In this document: piece by piece, positions 1 through 10,500 of the stretch
Numbering within the stretch: position 1 is the stretch's first letter
Layout: each line of letters begins with the position of its first letter
Assembly (NCBI GenBank): GCA_020635175.1
Contig: JACKAH010000006.1
Span: forward strand, 1 to 64,000
Length of the DNA stretch: 64,000 nt
Origin: Deltaproteobacteria bacterium
Lineage (GTDB): Bacteria > Bdellovibrionota_C > UBA2361 > J135
Direction: 5' to 3'
Notes under the pieces: model-generated
Databases searched by the model: none
What the model was told of the DNA's origin: nothing
Seen by the model: only the letters and a program-made list of their open reading frames with translations
Program-made: the position numbers and the translations under genes

Positions 1-6
1 GACGTT

Positions 7-318
<312 letters not shown>

Positions 319-334
319 GATATTAATTGCTAAA

Positions 335-1189
335 CTACTCTGGCCGAATTACGAGAAATTCTTTTCCTAACGTGCGTCCGAGAAGTGCTTCACCAAAAAC
401 TCTAATTGCCCAACCATGATATGGATCTCTAATATTACAAATATATGATTCTGCCACTTTGACCATATCTGAGATAACAATAACATGGCTTCCAATTTCA
501 CCGTTAATTCCGATTGCAATTGAACCAAATTTTCTAATAGCGTCCGAAATATCATCCAATGGATTTTTAGAATCAGCGAATCTCATCTCTGGTATTAAGC
601 CAGTTCTTCCTAATGCACTGTATAAAGAACCCAAATCACCAAGTTGGGAAAGGTTCGTATCAATAACTCTGTCTAAGATTCTAGAATCTGAAATTCTCCT
701 TACGTTGTGCTTAGCACACGCATCAAGCATAACCATTACTTGCGCCGTAGGCACGCAAGCTCTGACAGCTTGTTGTTGGATTAAATGATTAGTGCTGTGC
801 TTGCTATCTTGATATACAAAGACTGAAATCTCGTGATAGTTTGTTTTCAGCGAAAACGCACCTTGACTTGAAGAACCAAGTTCAAATGGTAGACTATCTG
901 CTTCTAGATTTAGCTCTCTACGCGATGCATCAATAATAAGAATCTCTTCATCACGAATAAATCTATGTCCTATTCCATGAGCAGATGTAATCACACCTTT
1001 GTTAATGAAAATTGTATCAGCTGCGTGACTTGAGATCGGTGGGTCGACCCGATCGTTAAGCAGTCTATCTTCCAAATCTGTCAATGAATTTGCCGATTCC
1101 GAAGATATCGGATCCGGATCTCTTGGATCTTCCCCTTCATTAGGTGATAATTCGTCTAAATCCTCAAACAAGGCTCCCCCCAACAACAC
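335..1189 (-). CDS. papain-like (peptidase C39-like) cysteine peptidase domain protein
   Basis: This 284-residue protein has an acidic, low-complexity first 50 residues and no signal peptide. The C-terminal half reads as a papain-fold peptidase of the C39_2-like group: a Gln-rich stretch just before Cys145 (QQQAVRACVP), His235 in GSHVIVI and Asp255 in NIRDPYHGW form a plausible Cys-His-Asp triad. The start taken is GTG at 1189 because the next in-frame Met is inside the domain; no clear ribosome-binding site precedes it, so the N-terminus is uncertain. It stands alone beside the tRNA-Asp duplication. C39-like proteins range from bacteriocin leader peptidases to effectors; no transporter or bacteriocin precursor is adjacent, so its substrate is unknown. 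Confidence 0.6.
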   Translation of the reverse strand: MLLGGALFEDLDELSPNEGEDPRDPDPISSESANSLTDLEDRLLNDRVDPPISSHAADTIFINKGVITSAHGIGHRFIRDEEILIIDASRRELNLEADSLPFELGSSSQGAFSLKTNYHEISVFVYQDSKHSTNHLIQQQAVRACVPTAQVMVMLDACAKHNVRRISDSRILDRVIDTNLSQLGDLGSLYSALGRTGLIPEMRFADSKNPLDDISDAIRKFGSIAIGINGEIGSHVIVISDMVKVAESYICNIRDPYHGWAIRVFGEALLGRTLGKEFLVIRPE

Positions 1190-1260
1190 CAGTATTGTTA
1201 TGAGCCTTTAAATCAAAGTGTTACCTAAGCTACTGAATTAAATCGGATTTAGACAAAAAT

Positions 1261-1412
1261 CTACTTGTTATTCTCTTTCTGTGTTCGTCGCGAACTGCAC
1301 TTCTTACTGCAATACTTCACCCTCTCCCAGCAATTCTTCCATTTTTTTCTCCAGGCAAACGGTCGATTACAAGCAGGGCAAATCTTTCGAGGAAAGTCGG
1401 ACTTTTTTTCAC
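1261..1412 (-). CDS. DUF2256 zinc-ribbon-like small protein, frame disturbed at an A7 run
   Basis: The minus strand encodes about 50 residues with the DUF2256 pattern: KICPACNRPFAWRKKW, then NCWERVKYCSKKC, ending in a basic tail at the TAG at 1261-1263. Four conserved cysteines suggest a zinc knuckle. DUF2256 genes commonly accompany photolyase-related COG3046 genes, and one starts divergently at 1493, supporting the call. The domain frame has no ATG/GTG/TTG start; its open frame runs to a stop at 1423-1425. A GTG at 1412-1410 is one frame off and would join the domain if the A7 run (1403-1409) had eight A, so this is a -1 slip, a sequencing homopolymer error, or a real lesion. Confidence 0.75.
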
Positions 1413-1492
1413 AGGAGAGAGTTTACTAAATTCAAAGTTATACCTTTTTCATATTTGCTGAGAACTGCATAAACACACTATCATATCTTACT

Positions 1493-2953
1493 ATGGATTC
1501 AGTAGCGCTCATTTATCCTCATCAATTATTTCAAAGTCACCCGGCTGAATCGATATGTAATAGATTCTATGTCATAGAAGAACCACTTTTCTTTAATCAA
1601 TATAAGTTTCATAAGCATAAGCTAATTCTTCATCGCGCTACGATGAAGATGTATCAGAATTATCTTGAGGGTAAGGGCAAGGATGTAATTTATGTTGAAA
1701 TTAATGACATAAAAAATACTGGTGATATTTTCAAGCTAGTTGGAAAAGCGCAAAAGATATTTTGCGCAGAGCTTGATGACAATTGGCTCGATAAAAGATT
1801 GAGATTTGCTGCTAAGTCCCAGGGCTTAGATTTTGAAACCATAAATACTCCTTTATTTCTAAGCTCACTTCAACAATCATCAAAGAGCTTTAAGAAAACT
1901 GGCAAATACTTTATGGGAACGTTTTACCAGGAGCAAAGAAAGCACTTAAATATACTTATTGAGAACGGCAAACCAATCGGTGGCAAGTGGAGTTTTGATA
2001 GCGAAAACAGAAAACGGCTTCCAAAAGATGTTAAAATTCCTAAACTTCCTTGTTTAGAGTCAAACAGTTATCTTGAGGAAGCAAAGTGTTATGTTGACTC
2101 AAAGTTTCCTTCTAATCCCGGAAATAGCAATAATTTTTTATACCCTGTGACATTTAAAGATGCTGATAAATGGCTAGAAATATTCTTTGAGGAACGTTTT
2201 CAACATTATGGGGACTACCAAGATGCAATTTCTAAGCATGAATCATTTTTATTTCATTCGATTATTTCACCTGCCTTGAACATTGGCCTATTAACACCTG
2301 ATTTGATTGTTAAGAAAGCATCAGTTTTTTCTAACTCACGTAATGTCCCACTAAATTCTGTAGAAGGCTTCATTAGACAGATTATTGGTTGGAGAGAGTA
2401 CGTTCGTACTGTCTATTTTTTAATTGGCAGCAGAGAGAGAACAACAAATTTCTGGGATCACAATAGAAAAATCCCAGGTTCCTTTTGGAATGCAAGTACT
2501 GGAATTGAACCTGTAGATACTGTCATTAGTCGAGTATTAGATACTGGATATTGTCATCACATCGAGCGATTGATGATTCTTGGAAACTTTATGCTTCTAT
2601 GTGAGTTTGATCCTGATCAGGTTTATCAATGGTTTATGGAATTATTCATAGATGCGTATGACTGGGTGATGGTGCCTAATGTATACGGCATGAGCCAATA
2701 TGCAGATGGTGGCATGATCGTTACTAAGCCGTATATTAGTTCATCAAATTACGTACGTAAAATGAGCGACTTTAAATCTGGGAGTTGGTGTGAGATATGG
2801 GATGCCCTTTACTGGCATTTCATACACAAGCACAGAGATTTCTTTAAAACGAATCCACGCCTAAGCATGATGACAATTCAGCTTGATAGGATGGATCCCA
2901 GCAAGCTGAAAAATCATCTAAATATTGCAAAGTCGTTTCTAAAGTCTCTCTAG
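1493..2953 (+). CDS. photolyase-related flavoprotein (COG3046 cryptochrome/photolyase family)
   Basis: This 486-residue protein has an N-terminal alpha/beta photolyase-like domain followed by the helical FAD-binding region, with QIIGWREYVR (about 292-301), GYCHHIERL (about 352) and MSQYADGGMIVTKPY (about 400). That arrangement is typical of COG3046, the group containing bacterial (6-4) photolyases. Known iron-sulfur members coordinate a 4Fe-4S cluster with four cysteines; here Cys354 and Cys433 are present, but the C-x2-C pair and later Cys expected near 433 are not seen (the region reads KMSDFKSGSWCEIWD). It is therefore either a cluster-free subgroup or a diverged protein. The adjacent divergent DUF2256 gene is a characteristic partner. 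A canonical photolyase is also present at 22978-24357. Confidence 0.88.
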   Translation: MDSVALIYPHQLFQSHPAESICNRFYVIEEPLFFNQYKFHKHKLILHRATMKMYQNYLEGKGKDVIYVEINDIKNTGDIFKLVGKAQKIFCAELDDNWLDKRLRFAAKSQGLDFETINTPLFLSSLQQSSKSFKKTGKYFMGTFYQEQRKHLNILIENGKPIGGKWSFDSENRKRLPKDVKIPKLPCLESNSYLEEAKCYVDSKFPSNPGNSNNFLYPVTFKDADKWLEIFFEERFQHYGDYQDAISKHESFLFHSIISPALNIGLLTPDLIVKKASVFSNSRNVPLNSVEGFIRQIIGWREYVRTVYFLIGSRERTTNFWDHNRKIPGSFWNASTGIEPVDTVISRVLDTGYCHHIERLMILGNFMLLCEFDPDQVYQWFMELFIDAYDWVMVPNVYGMSQYADGGMIVTKPYISSSNYVRKMSDFKSGSWCEIWDALYWHFIHKHRDFFKTNPRLSMMTIQLDRMDPSKLKNHLNIAKSFLKSL

Positions 2954-2976
2954 ATCTCTTCTCTAGTTAGTAGCGT

Positions 2977-3369
2977 CTAACTACCGGCTTTATGATCACG
3001 CAGATCGGCATAACCACCTGCATTGAAAACTTTCGTGTAGCCATTCTTTACAAGAACATCACCTGCTATTCCTGCCCTCTTACCACTTTTGCAATAGAGG
3101 ATAATTTCACGCCCTTTATTAGAATCAACCTCAGAGAGACGTGATTCGAGTTGATTATGCGGGATGTTGATAGCGCCATCGATATGGCCAGAATTAAATT
3201 CATCTACCGTTCGCACATCTATGAGAAGTGCATTGTTATTAATCTCATGCCATGCAGAGGTAGAATCAATTTTTTTAACTTCAACAGAGGTACTTCCCGC
3301 AAAAACATTAAAAGAGAATATTAAAAGTTGAACTAACAATAAGATTTTAAAATACCGAGCCATTTTCAA
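2977..3369 (-). CDS. exported rhodanese-like sulfurtransferase
   Basis: A Sec signal peptide (residues 1 to about 25, ending VFAGS) precedes one rhodanese domain. The domain shows the entry motif LLIDVRTVDEFNSGHIDGAINIP and the active-site loop CKSGKR with Cys93. Single-domain periplasmic rhodaneses bind or transfer sulfane sulfur; the substrate is not known. It follows the SDR gene (28-nt gap, same strand) and could share its transcript. The start could be Met1 or Met3. At its 3' end the sequence 2964-2983 forms a 7-bp hairpin that overlaps the stop codon. Confidence 0.88.
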   Translation of the reverse strand: MKMARYFKILLLVQLLIFSFNVFAGSTSVEVKKIDSTSAWHEINNNALLIDVRTVDEFNSGHIDGAINIPHNQLESRLSEVDSNKGREIILYCKSGKRAGIAGDVLVKNGYTKVFNAGGYADLRDHKAGS

Positions 3370-3398
3370 TCTCCAGCTATAAATTTATCAAATCAGTA

Positions 3399-4085
3399 CT
3401 ACCACGGAATTTCTATTTTATCTCTGAAAAACTTACCAGTTAGCTCTTGTGGTGCCTCAGTTGCAAGCCAAACCATACCTAATGCTCCCTCCTCGATACT
3501 GCGTGTCGCATTTGGTCCACCCATATCCGTTCTAACCCATCCAGGACAGACAGAGTTAACAGCGATATTACTTGCAGCAAGTTTTTTCGAAAACATGATT
3601 GTTACACCGTTGAGGGTCAATTTAGAGAGACAATAACTTGGAACATCTTCACTCATTCCTTCAAGTGAGCCATACCCACTTGAAACATTAATAATACGAG
3701 CTTCGTTTGATTTTTCTAAGAGTGGGATAAAATGTTGTATGACTTCTACAGGACCAAAGGTGTTTGTATTGAAGGTTTCGACTAACTGCTCTCGAGGAAT
3801 ATCTAAGATTGTCATGTCACCATCTGGATAAATACCAGCATTGTTGATTAACACATCAAGCATCTGTTCACGTGCAGATAGATCTTTGTATGCGCTCTTG
3901 ATGCTTTTACTGTCAGAAGCATCAATTGTTAGCCAAGTGGCGTTCTGACCAAGATTACTACAGGGTTTCAGGTTTAGACCTTTGTCACGAGTTCCAAGGT
4001 AAACCTTGTGCCCTGCATCTGTTAGTTCACGGGCTACCTCTGCTCCAATTCCTCTGTTTGCCCCAGTTATTAATATTGTTTTCAT
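3399..4085 (-). CDS. short-chain dehydrogenase/reductase (SDR)
   Basis: This is a classical SDR of 228 residues: the cofactor loop TGANRGIG at 7-14, NNAG at 81-84, and the catalytic Ser136, Tyr151 and Lys155 (YCLSK) are all visible, as is the CPGWVRTDMGGP loop. The loop pattern and the Arg in TGANRGIG are compatible with NADPH use. The closest general resemblance is to carbonyl reductase-like SDRs. The substrate cannot be inferred; it lies upstream of the rhodanese gene on the same strand. Confidence 0.9.
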   Translation of the reverse strand: MKTILITGANRGIGAEVARELTDAGHKVYLGTRDKGLNLKPCSNLGQNATWLTIDASDSKSIKSAYKDLSAREQMLDVLINNAGIYPDGDMTILDIPREQLVETFNTNTFGPVEVIQHFIPLLEKSNEARIINVSSGYGSLEGMSEDVPSYCLSKLTLNGVTIMFSKKLAASNIAVNSVCPGWVRTDMGGPNATRSIEEGALGMVWLATEAPQELTGKFFRDKIEIPW

Positions 4086-4185
4086 GATATCACCTTAGCT
4101 TCCCTTAACTTGGAAATAGCGTACCATTTAACACCTCCGTCAGGAAGCAAGACCTCTGAATTTTACTCTAGGGCTTAAGCTAACT

Positions 4186-4545
4186 CTAGGAAGCGATTGC
4201 TGTTAATCTTTCAACAGCAACATTTACATAGCGCATATTAAACATCGGATTTTCTGCTAACCCAGGGTCTTGCTGTATTGCATGTAGGCGTGGAAGAATT
4301 TCTGTTGCATCAATCTCTAGTGCTATTCTAAGTGCCGTATTGAACCATTCTCCGTCTGGTTCATCTAGCCAAGCGATAACTGCCTCTAAAACCTCATATC
4401 TTCTACCTGCATCGACAGCCTCTGCTATAAACCGATCAAGAGCATTTTCAACCACACCTTGATCTCTCTCTTGATCAAATTGAGCGAGAAAAGTGACTAG
4501 TTCTTCCCTAAAACCATCAGTTCCTATAGTTGGCTCTGGTGTCAT
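4186..4545 (-). CDS. candidate immunity protein for the RHS toxin
   Basis: This is an acidic, helix-rich, 119-residue cytosolic protein without signal peptide or recognised domain. Its start codon lies one base after the RHS stop codon, and its strong Shine-Dalgarno AGGAGG sits inside the RHS 3' end with an 8-nt spacer, so the two are translationally coupled. Genes placed directly behind polymorphic toxin tips normally encode their immunity protein, which is the basis for this call. The helical, weakly repetitive sequence (AVIAWLDEPDGEWFNTALRI) would fit a HEAT-like or Imm-type fold, but that is a guess. Confidence 0.6.
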   Translation of the reverse strand: MTPEPTIGTDGFREELVTFLAQFDQERDQGVVENALDRFIAEAVDAGRRYEVLEAVIAWLDEPDGEWFNTALRIALEIDATEILPRLHAIQQDPGLAENPMFNMRYVNVAVERLTAIAS

Positions 4546-4546
4546 A

Positions 4547-7500
4547 TTATTTTCCTCCTATCAGGAGTGGTAACCACTCACCTTTGCTTGCATTAAAGTA
4601 CTCAGCACCTTGTAAAAATTCTGGGTTTATCTTATGTGGGAAAACATATTCCGTTCCTCCGCCGATAACACTTTCCGCTCTCTGAAGTGAGATAACAGGA
4701 GTATCAGCCCACTGTGGGGCTCTAAATCTAGGATAAATTCCGTTTACAGGTGCAACTGGACCTACGACTCCTGGTTCTGGAAATAAGACTTTACAGCCCA
4801 GTTTACTCGCATCAATTCTTAATCGGTGCATTGGAAGTCCTCGGTTACCTGGCAGGCCTAATTCAATATGAGCTTGAATCGGAGTTAAGTTACGCGGGGT
4901 TGTAAATACAACTGGGCTTGCACCTTGACCAATACCACTTAAGCTCATATTCTCAACTGCTGTCGCACCTCCAGTTGTATAATGAAACAGAACGTCATCA
5001 ATCGCCTCAATTGCAGGTTGATTGATACCTCTGCCTAGGTTTGGAATCTTAGGAACTCCACCTAAGCGAGTCATAATCTGCTGACCATTAAGTGATAGAG
5101 GCGAAACACGTGGTGCTAACGCTCCAGGCCCTCTAAATGGAACTCTTACAATAAAGTTTTTACAAGGAGCCTCGCTTATAGCAGTTAATCCACAAGAGCG
5201 TCCGGCTGAAGTCGAGGGAGCCTCCCCCATAAACAACAACATTAAATACAGTCCAGACTCAGCAGCATAGACACTGCCCATAAGATTATCCCCGCGATTG
5301 AATGCAAAATATGAGCGTTTACCCGCGTCATAGCTAGGATCAAATGGAGCAGTTAGAACTCCTACCTGCGCGGCAGCTAACAGAGGGGCAGCTTCTGTCA
5401 TTGTTTCATCAAATACATAATCTGATACGCCTCTAAGGTAATTCAACTCTCCTGCTGGTGATTTAAGTTGCTCTAAGACCTGTTCATCGCTTAGACCCTT
5501 GGATTTATAGTAACCAGTTGGACTAGGATCAATTTTACCGTCAGCTCCAAGGTAATTTGCAACCCAATTATAAACGTCTTCCATAATGGACTGCGTCCCC
5601 ATTGGATCTGACTTGTTAACTGGATCGTTTGCAGCAAAGGTATAGCGAGATCCTAAGTTAGCTTTATCTGATAGAGGATCAGGCGAGATAAAGATTCCCT
5701 TTTCTGGGTCATAAAAGCGGTTTCTTACATAATATAGACCTGTCTCAGAATCCCACTGCATTCCCTTAAATAGAAACTCATTGCCAATCAATGAGCCATC
5801 TTGGGTCCCAATCTCTGATGCGTCATAAAACGTAGGCACGCCATCAAAATCAAACGTGTAACTTTCTAAAAGATTACCCGAGGCATCAAAAGCCTTAGAT
5901 GGAGACGATGGCCCATGTGTAAAATATGATCCCTCCCATAATCCATCCTTATAGCTCCAACTAGCAAGCAATTCATCCATGCGAAATGGGTACTGAGCGT
6001 AGATATCACTGAGTGCACCATCTTTGTATCTCTGAAAGTTATGCCAACCAACCCAATGGTTTTGAATAGTAGAATTGCTTCTGGAATCGATAATCAATCT
6101 TCCAGATGAGTCATATCTATATTCTCGCAGCGAGGCTCCCTGCGAATCGTTAATACTAATTAAACGACCAAGTGGATCGAATTCATATTGAAGATTCTTT
6201 GCATCATCAGACGAAATATTTCCATTTGAATCATAGCTCAAGGATTCAAAGTCAAATCCTAAATACCTCCCTTTAGTAGTATCAATTTGATAGGACTCCT
6301 CATTTAAATTAAAGCCATCATCTTTTATCTTCTTAACTCTAAGCTGCGAACTATTTTCAAATTCAAGAGAGGTCTCTATCTCAGCTAGGATCTGCTCGTA
6401 CGGTAATAAAAACTGATTAACGCTCTCCACTCCAGTTTTTGCGCTTGGGCGTCTGAGCTCGTCATATTTAAAAGCACTTCCATACCCCTCAGCATCAGTC
6501 TTTTGAACTGAGGTAATTAACCCAATAGGATTTCTATCAACCTGCCAAGTATCAATTGATACACCTTGGTGCTCGTAATCGACAGCTTTAAGCCGTCCAT
6601 AGGAATCGTAAATCACATCAGCATTGATGTTATTTGCAAGTGATATGAAATTATTTGTATTACCGTTGTATCCAAAGCTCGCAACAGTGGTAGGCAAACT
6701 ACTTGGAGCATTTTCCAGTTGTATACTATCTACATGTTGCTCTTGATCGTATAGATATCTCCAAGTAATACCATCAGTAGTAATGTCATGGTATTTGTTA
6801 AAGTCATACTGTAGATTTTGATTTAACCTACCCAAAGTAGTAGTCCGATCTGGGTATCCACTAACACTTACTTTCTCACTTGCAATTTTCCAGAACTTAT
6901 CAAAACTGTATTCTGTAGAGACGGAGCTGCCTTGATAGAAGTCTGTCAATTTATAAGCTCTGTCAAAAGAATCTCTAGAAAGCTCACGAGTAAAGGTTAG
7001 TCCATTAGTCGGCAACCACTCAGCTGAAGATGTACGACCTAGAGAATCATACGTAGGAGTTACCTGAGTACCACTAGCATCAACATACTGCTTAAGCTTA
7101 AATGTCTTATCATAACTAAATGTTTCAAGACCGCTTCCAGGATGTTGCAATTCACGTATTCCATATTTATCGAACAGTGAATTTGTTATACGACCCGTAC
7201 CATCTATCCCTTGCAAAACTACATTCTTACTATCGTAATCAAAAACTCTAATATTTTGGAGAATAAGTGTCTCTGAAATATTTGGCTTCTCCCACCACAA
7301 GAAACCATCTGCCCCAACTGATTGCTCACGAACTATCCCATCCGGAAGCTGAACTCGAGTAAGATTACTTAAAGAATCATAGTAGTAGCTACTCGATAAG
7401 GGCTGAGAAGTGCCAGATTTTCCAAGGTGTGAAACTGACTTTAAACGATGCTGCGAATCATAATCATAATCGACCCAATAATCCTGACCTAGATCTGCAT

Positions 7501-10500
7501 TATGGTGGGTTCTGGATACTAGTTCTGTACCGGCATAGTATTCAAAATCGATCTTATTCTCTAAGTCGGTTATCGATTTAATAAGATTCGTAGGGTAATA
7601 TTCGTAAGTCGAAACAACGCGATGCTGATCAGAGACTTGATGAGTTCTACCAGCATTATCATATAAAACGCTTCCTAGTTCTGAAAGCTCGCCTGTAAGC
7701 ACCTCTTCAACTGTCCAGCTCATTAATCGATTTAGCTGATCAAGCTGATTATGTTTTTTAAGCTGCAGTGAGCCTGATTGATATAATTCCCAAGAAATAG
7801 GATATGATTTCTTATCAAATTTTAACTTTTGGCTTACTCCGTTTGGATAAGTGATATCGGTTATCACTCCTGAGTTATTACTAGCCAGATCGTAGACAGT
7901 ATCAGCGTATTCTAAATTACCTGTAGATGTACTCTCTCTAACTGCATGCCGATATATAATCTGAGTGGGCAACTTGTATAGCTTGAGCAAGGGATCAGAT
8001 CCAACATCGGATACTGAATACAGATCTCCATATCCATCATAAACATATTTGACCGTATTAAGCGGTGTTTGAGCTAGTTTGGGTCTATTACTACTGTCGT
8101 AACTATACTTTGTGAACCAAAATCCATCTGTTTGATCTATGCTGTTATCTGGTGCAAACGGCGCATTGAGATCATTGTATTCTGATTTTATTAGACCACC
8201 TGGTCCTCTGATGATATCTGAGCGTACCCACTCTCTACCTGTCGCGTTACCAAGAGTATCTTTAGGAGCTAATCCGTCTGCATCTTTGTTCCAAGCAAGA
8301 GTTGTCGTTGGATATCCAAGCCAATCATAATAAAGTTTCTGGCGTTGAGTTGCTCCTGTTCCCGAATCAATTAGTACCTCCCTTACCCTACCAATTTCAT
8401 CGATTGTGTAGTTTGTTGTTTTTGCAAACGCTCCAACACCTTCAGATACTGAGGTTACAAATCCTTCCGGTAATTTTCTTCCGTATGAGACTGTTCGAGT
8501 TAGATCAGAGCTTGGATCAACCTTGTCAGATCCATTGTTCGGTCCAACAACTGTTTCCTTCAATAATTTTCTCAGATCATTATAATACTTAGACTGAATG
8601 ATTGAGCCATCATAGCGTCTAAATCGATCTACTCGACCATCTGGAAAAAAGTAAGCTTTGGAGTTAAGCGTCTGTTTTGAGCCATTAACTAAATCAACGT
8701 CATCGACTTCAAATTGAAGCGTTTTTGGTTTAACAGCTGGGTCAAAATAATCCTTACGTGCTCTCCACTCATAATCAAAATTATACTCAAAACCAACTTG
8801 GTCTATGACCTTACTTAATGCTCCTCCACGAAATACATTTTCATACTCATATTGAATCTCAGCTTCACCAGCTCCACTTGGACTAGGTTTTCTTTCTGCC
8901 AAGAGAAAACCACTAAAGGGATCATATTCACCTTCCCAGTAGGAGCCATCGGGAGTATCAACACGAGTAACCAAAGCACTGCAGTTACATGTAGGATCAT
9001 ACTGGTAAGTCCATTTTCTAAATGGCATCTCAGCGGGTTCATCTCCACCAAGCTGCCTTGGATTATTAAGCGACACAACTTTGTACTGGATTACTCTATC
9101 TTGGGAATCAATTGTATACTCGTGTCGAGCATCCTCTTCTGTCACCGTAACGAGAACAGATGTACCTTGGTCTATGTAATCAAAGGTTCTACTATTACCA
9201 TTGGCATCATAGCTTTTATAAACTTTCCATAAATTATCTTCTAATTTCCAATCGATTTGGAAAAGTGTCTCCTGCTCACCCGAAGGACGCTCGATATACA
9301 TTTTTGTTAGGTTTTTATGAACGGGATGATATTCGAATTTTGCGACAACTCGATTTTTAGTTTCCATTTCAAGAGGCATTAGCTTCGCTGCGCCAGTTGG
9401 TTTAGGAACAAAATCACTTTCGTAATATCTATATTCCTGAACTAAACCTTCAGTACTAAAGATTACCTCTTCATCGAATTGTGATAGATGGGTTCCGTTT
9501 TTATAATCATTATCATCAAATACATATGTTTCAATGAGTAAAGATTCTTCGTCTCTCGTATAGCGCTTCTCGATATTTTGTTGCCTTACTGCAATAATCT
9601 CTTCATCACTATTATCGTAAATGTACTCAACATCATTGTCGTAGCTGTCTCGATAAATATAGAAAACATAATTTCCTGGTGATGTTCTGCGAAAAATTAG
9701 TTGTGAGCCGTCAGGCCTGTAGCCTACAAGCTCCCTTCCCTTTGCAGATAATTGCTCTTTCCAACTAATCCACGGGAATCCATCTGAGAAGTACCATTTT
9801 GGATCACCTCCGGAATATTTTGGATAAGCCTGCATCTGGTCTCTAAGGCCACCTCCATACCCAAGACCACTACCAGTTGCTGGTGGAATAGTTGCTGAGT
9901 AGCTACTCCTCCCTCTCTGTCTACTACTGCTATCTGAGTTCTCAAAATCTGATGGTATATATTCTGTACCTAAGCCATAGGCAGGCTGAAACTCTTGAAC
10001 TCCTTCAGGTGGATCTTTTGGTGGAGAGTTCTCCGGTATACAGCTGCAGGTAAATCCCGTATCCGATTCTTCATCAGGTTCTTGATAACATACCTCTCCA
10101 TCACCGCAGTCTGCATCTGATTGACAACTGCTTGCTTGACTGCACCAATCGTGCCCTGAAGTTGCTCCACCGATTCTCTCACCGTTTTCATTAACAATAT
10201 CGATAGGATCATTTCCTGCAGTAGAACTTCCTCCGCTAGTAGCGCCTTTCTTCTTTGGCCCTACACTAGAGCCAGTAGATGCTGCTCCAGATCTTAGAGT
10301 TAGTTCTCCTAATCGATATGAAACAGCTCCCCTCCGATCAACTACTGGCATATCACTTGACGATGAACCTCCACCACGGGTAATTGGGCCTTTAGCTCGC
10401 TCGACTCTAGTTAAAGGCCCCTTTCCTACTACTACGTCTGGCGTCTCGAAGTTCTCAGTTAATGGAATACCTTTCTCACTACAAATCCCAACTAAGATTT

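Noticed and set aside
1281..1472. 63-codon plus-strand frame
   Set aside because: It is antisense to the DUF2256 domain, which is recognisable on the minus strand.
8852..9360. Plus-strand frames within the RHS gene
   Set aside because: They are antisense shadows of the YD-repeat region, without start sites or protein features.
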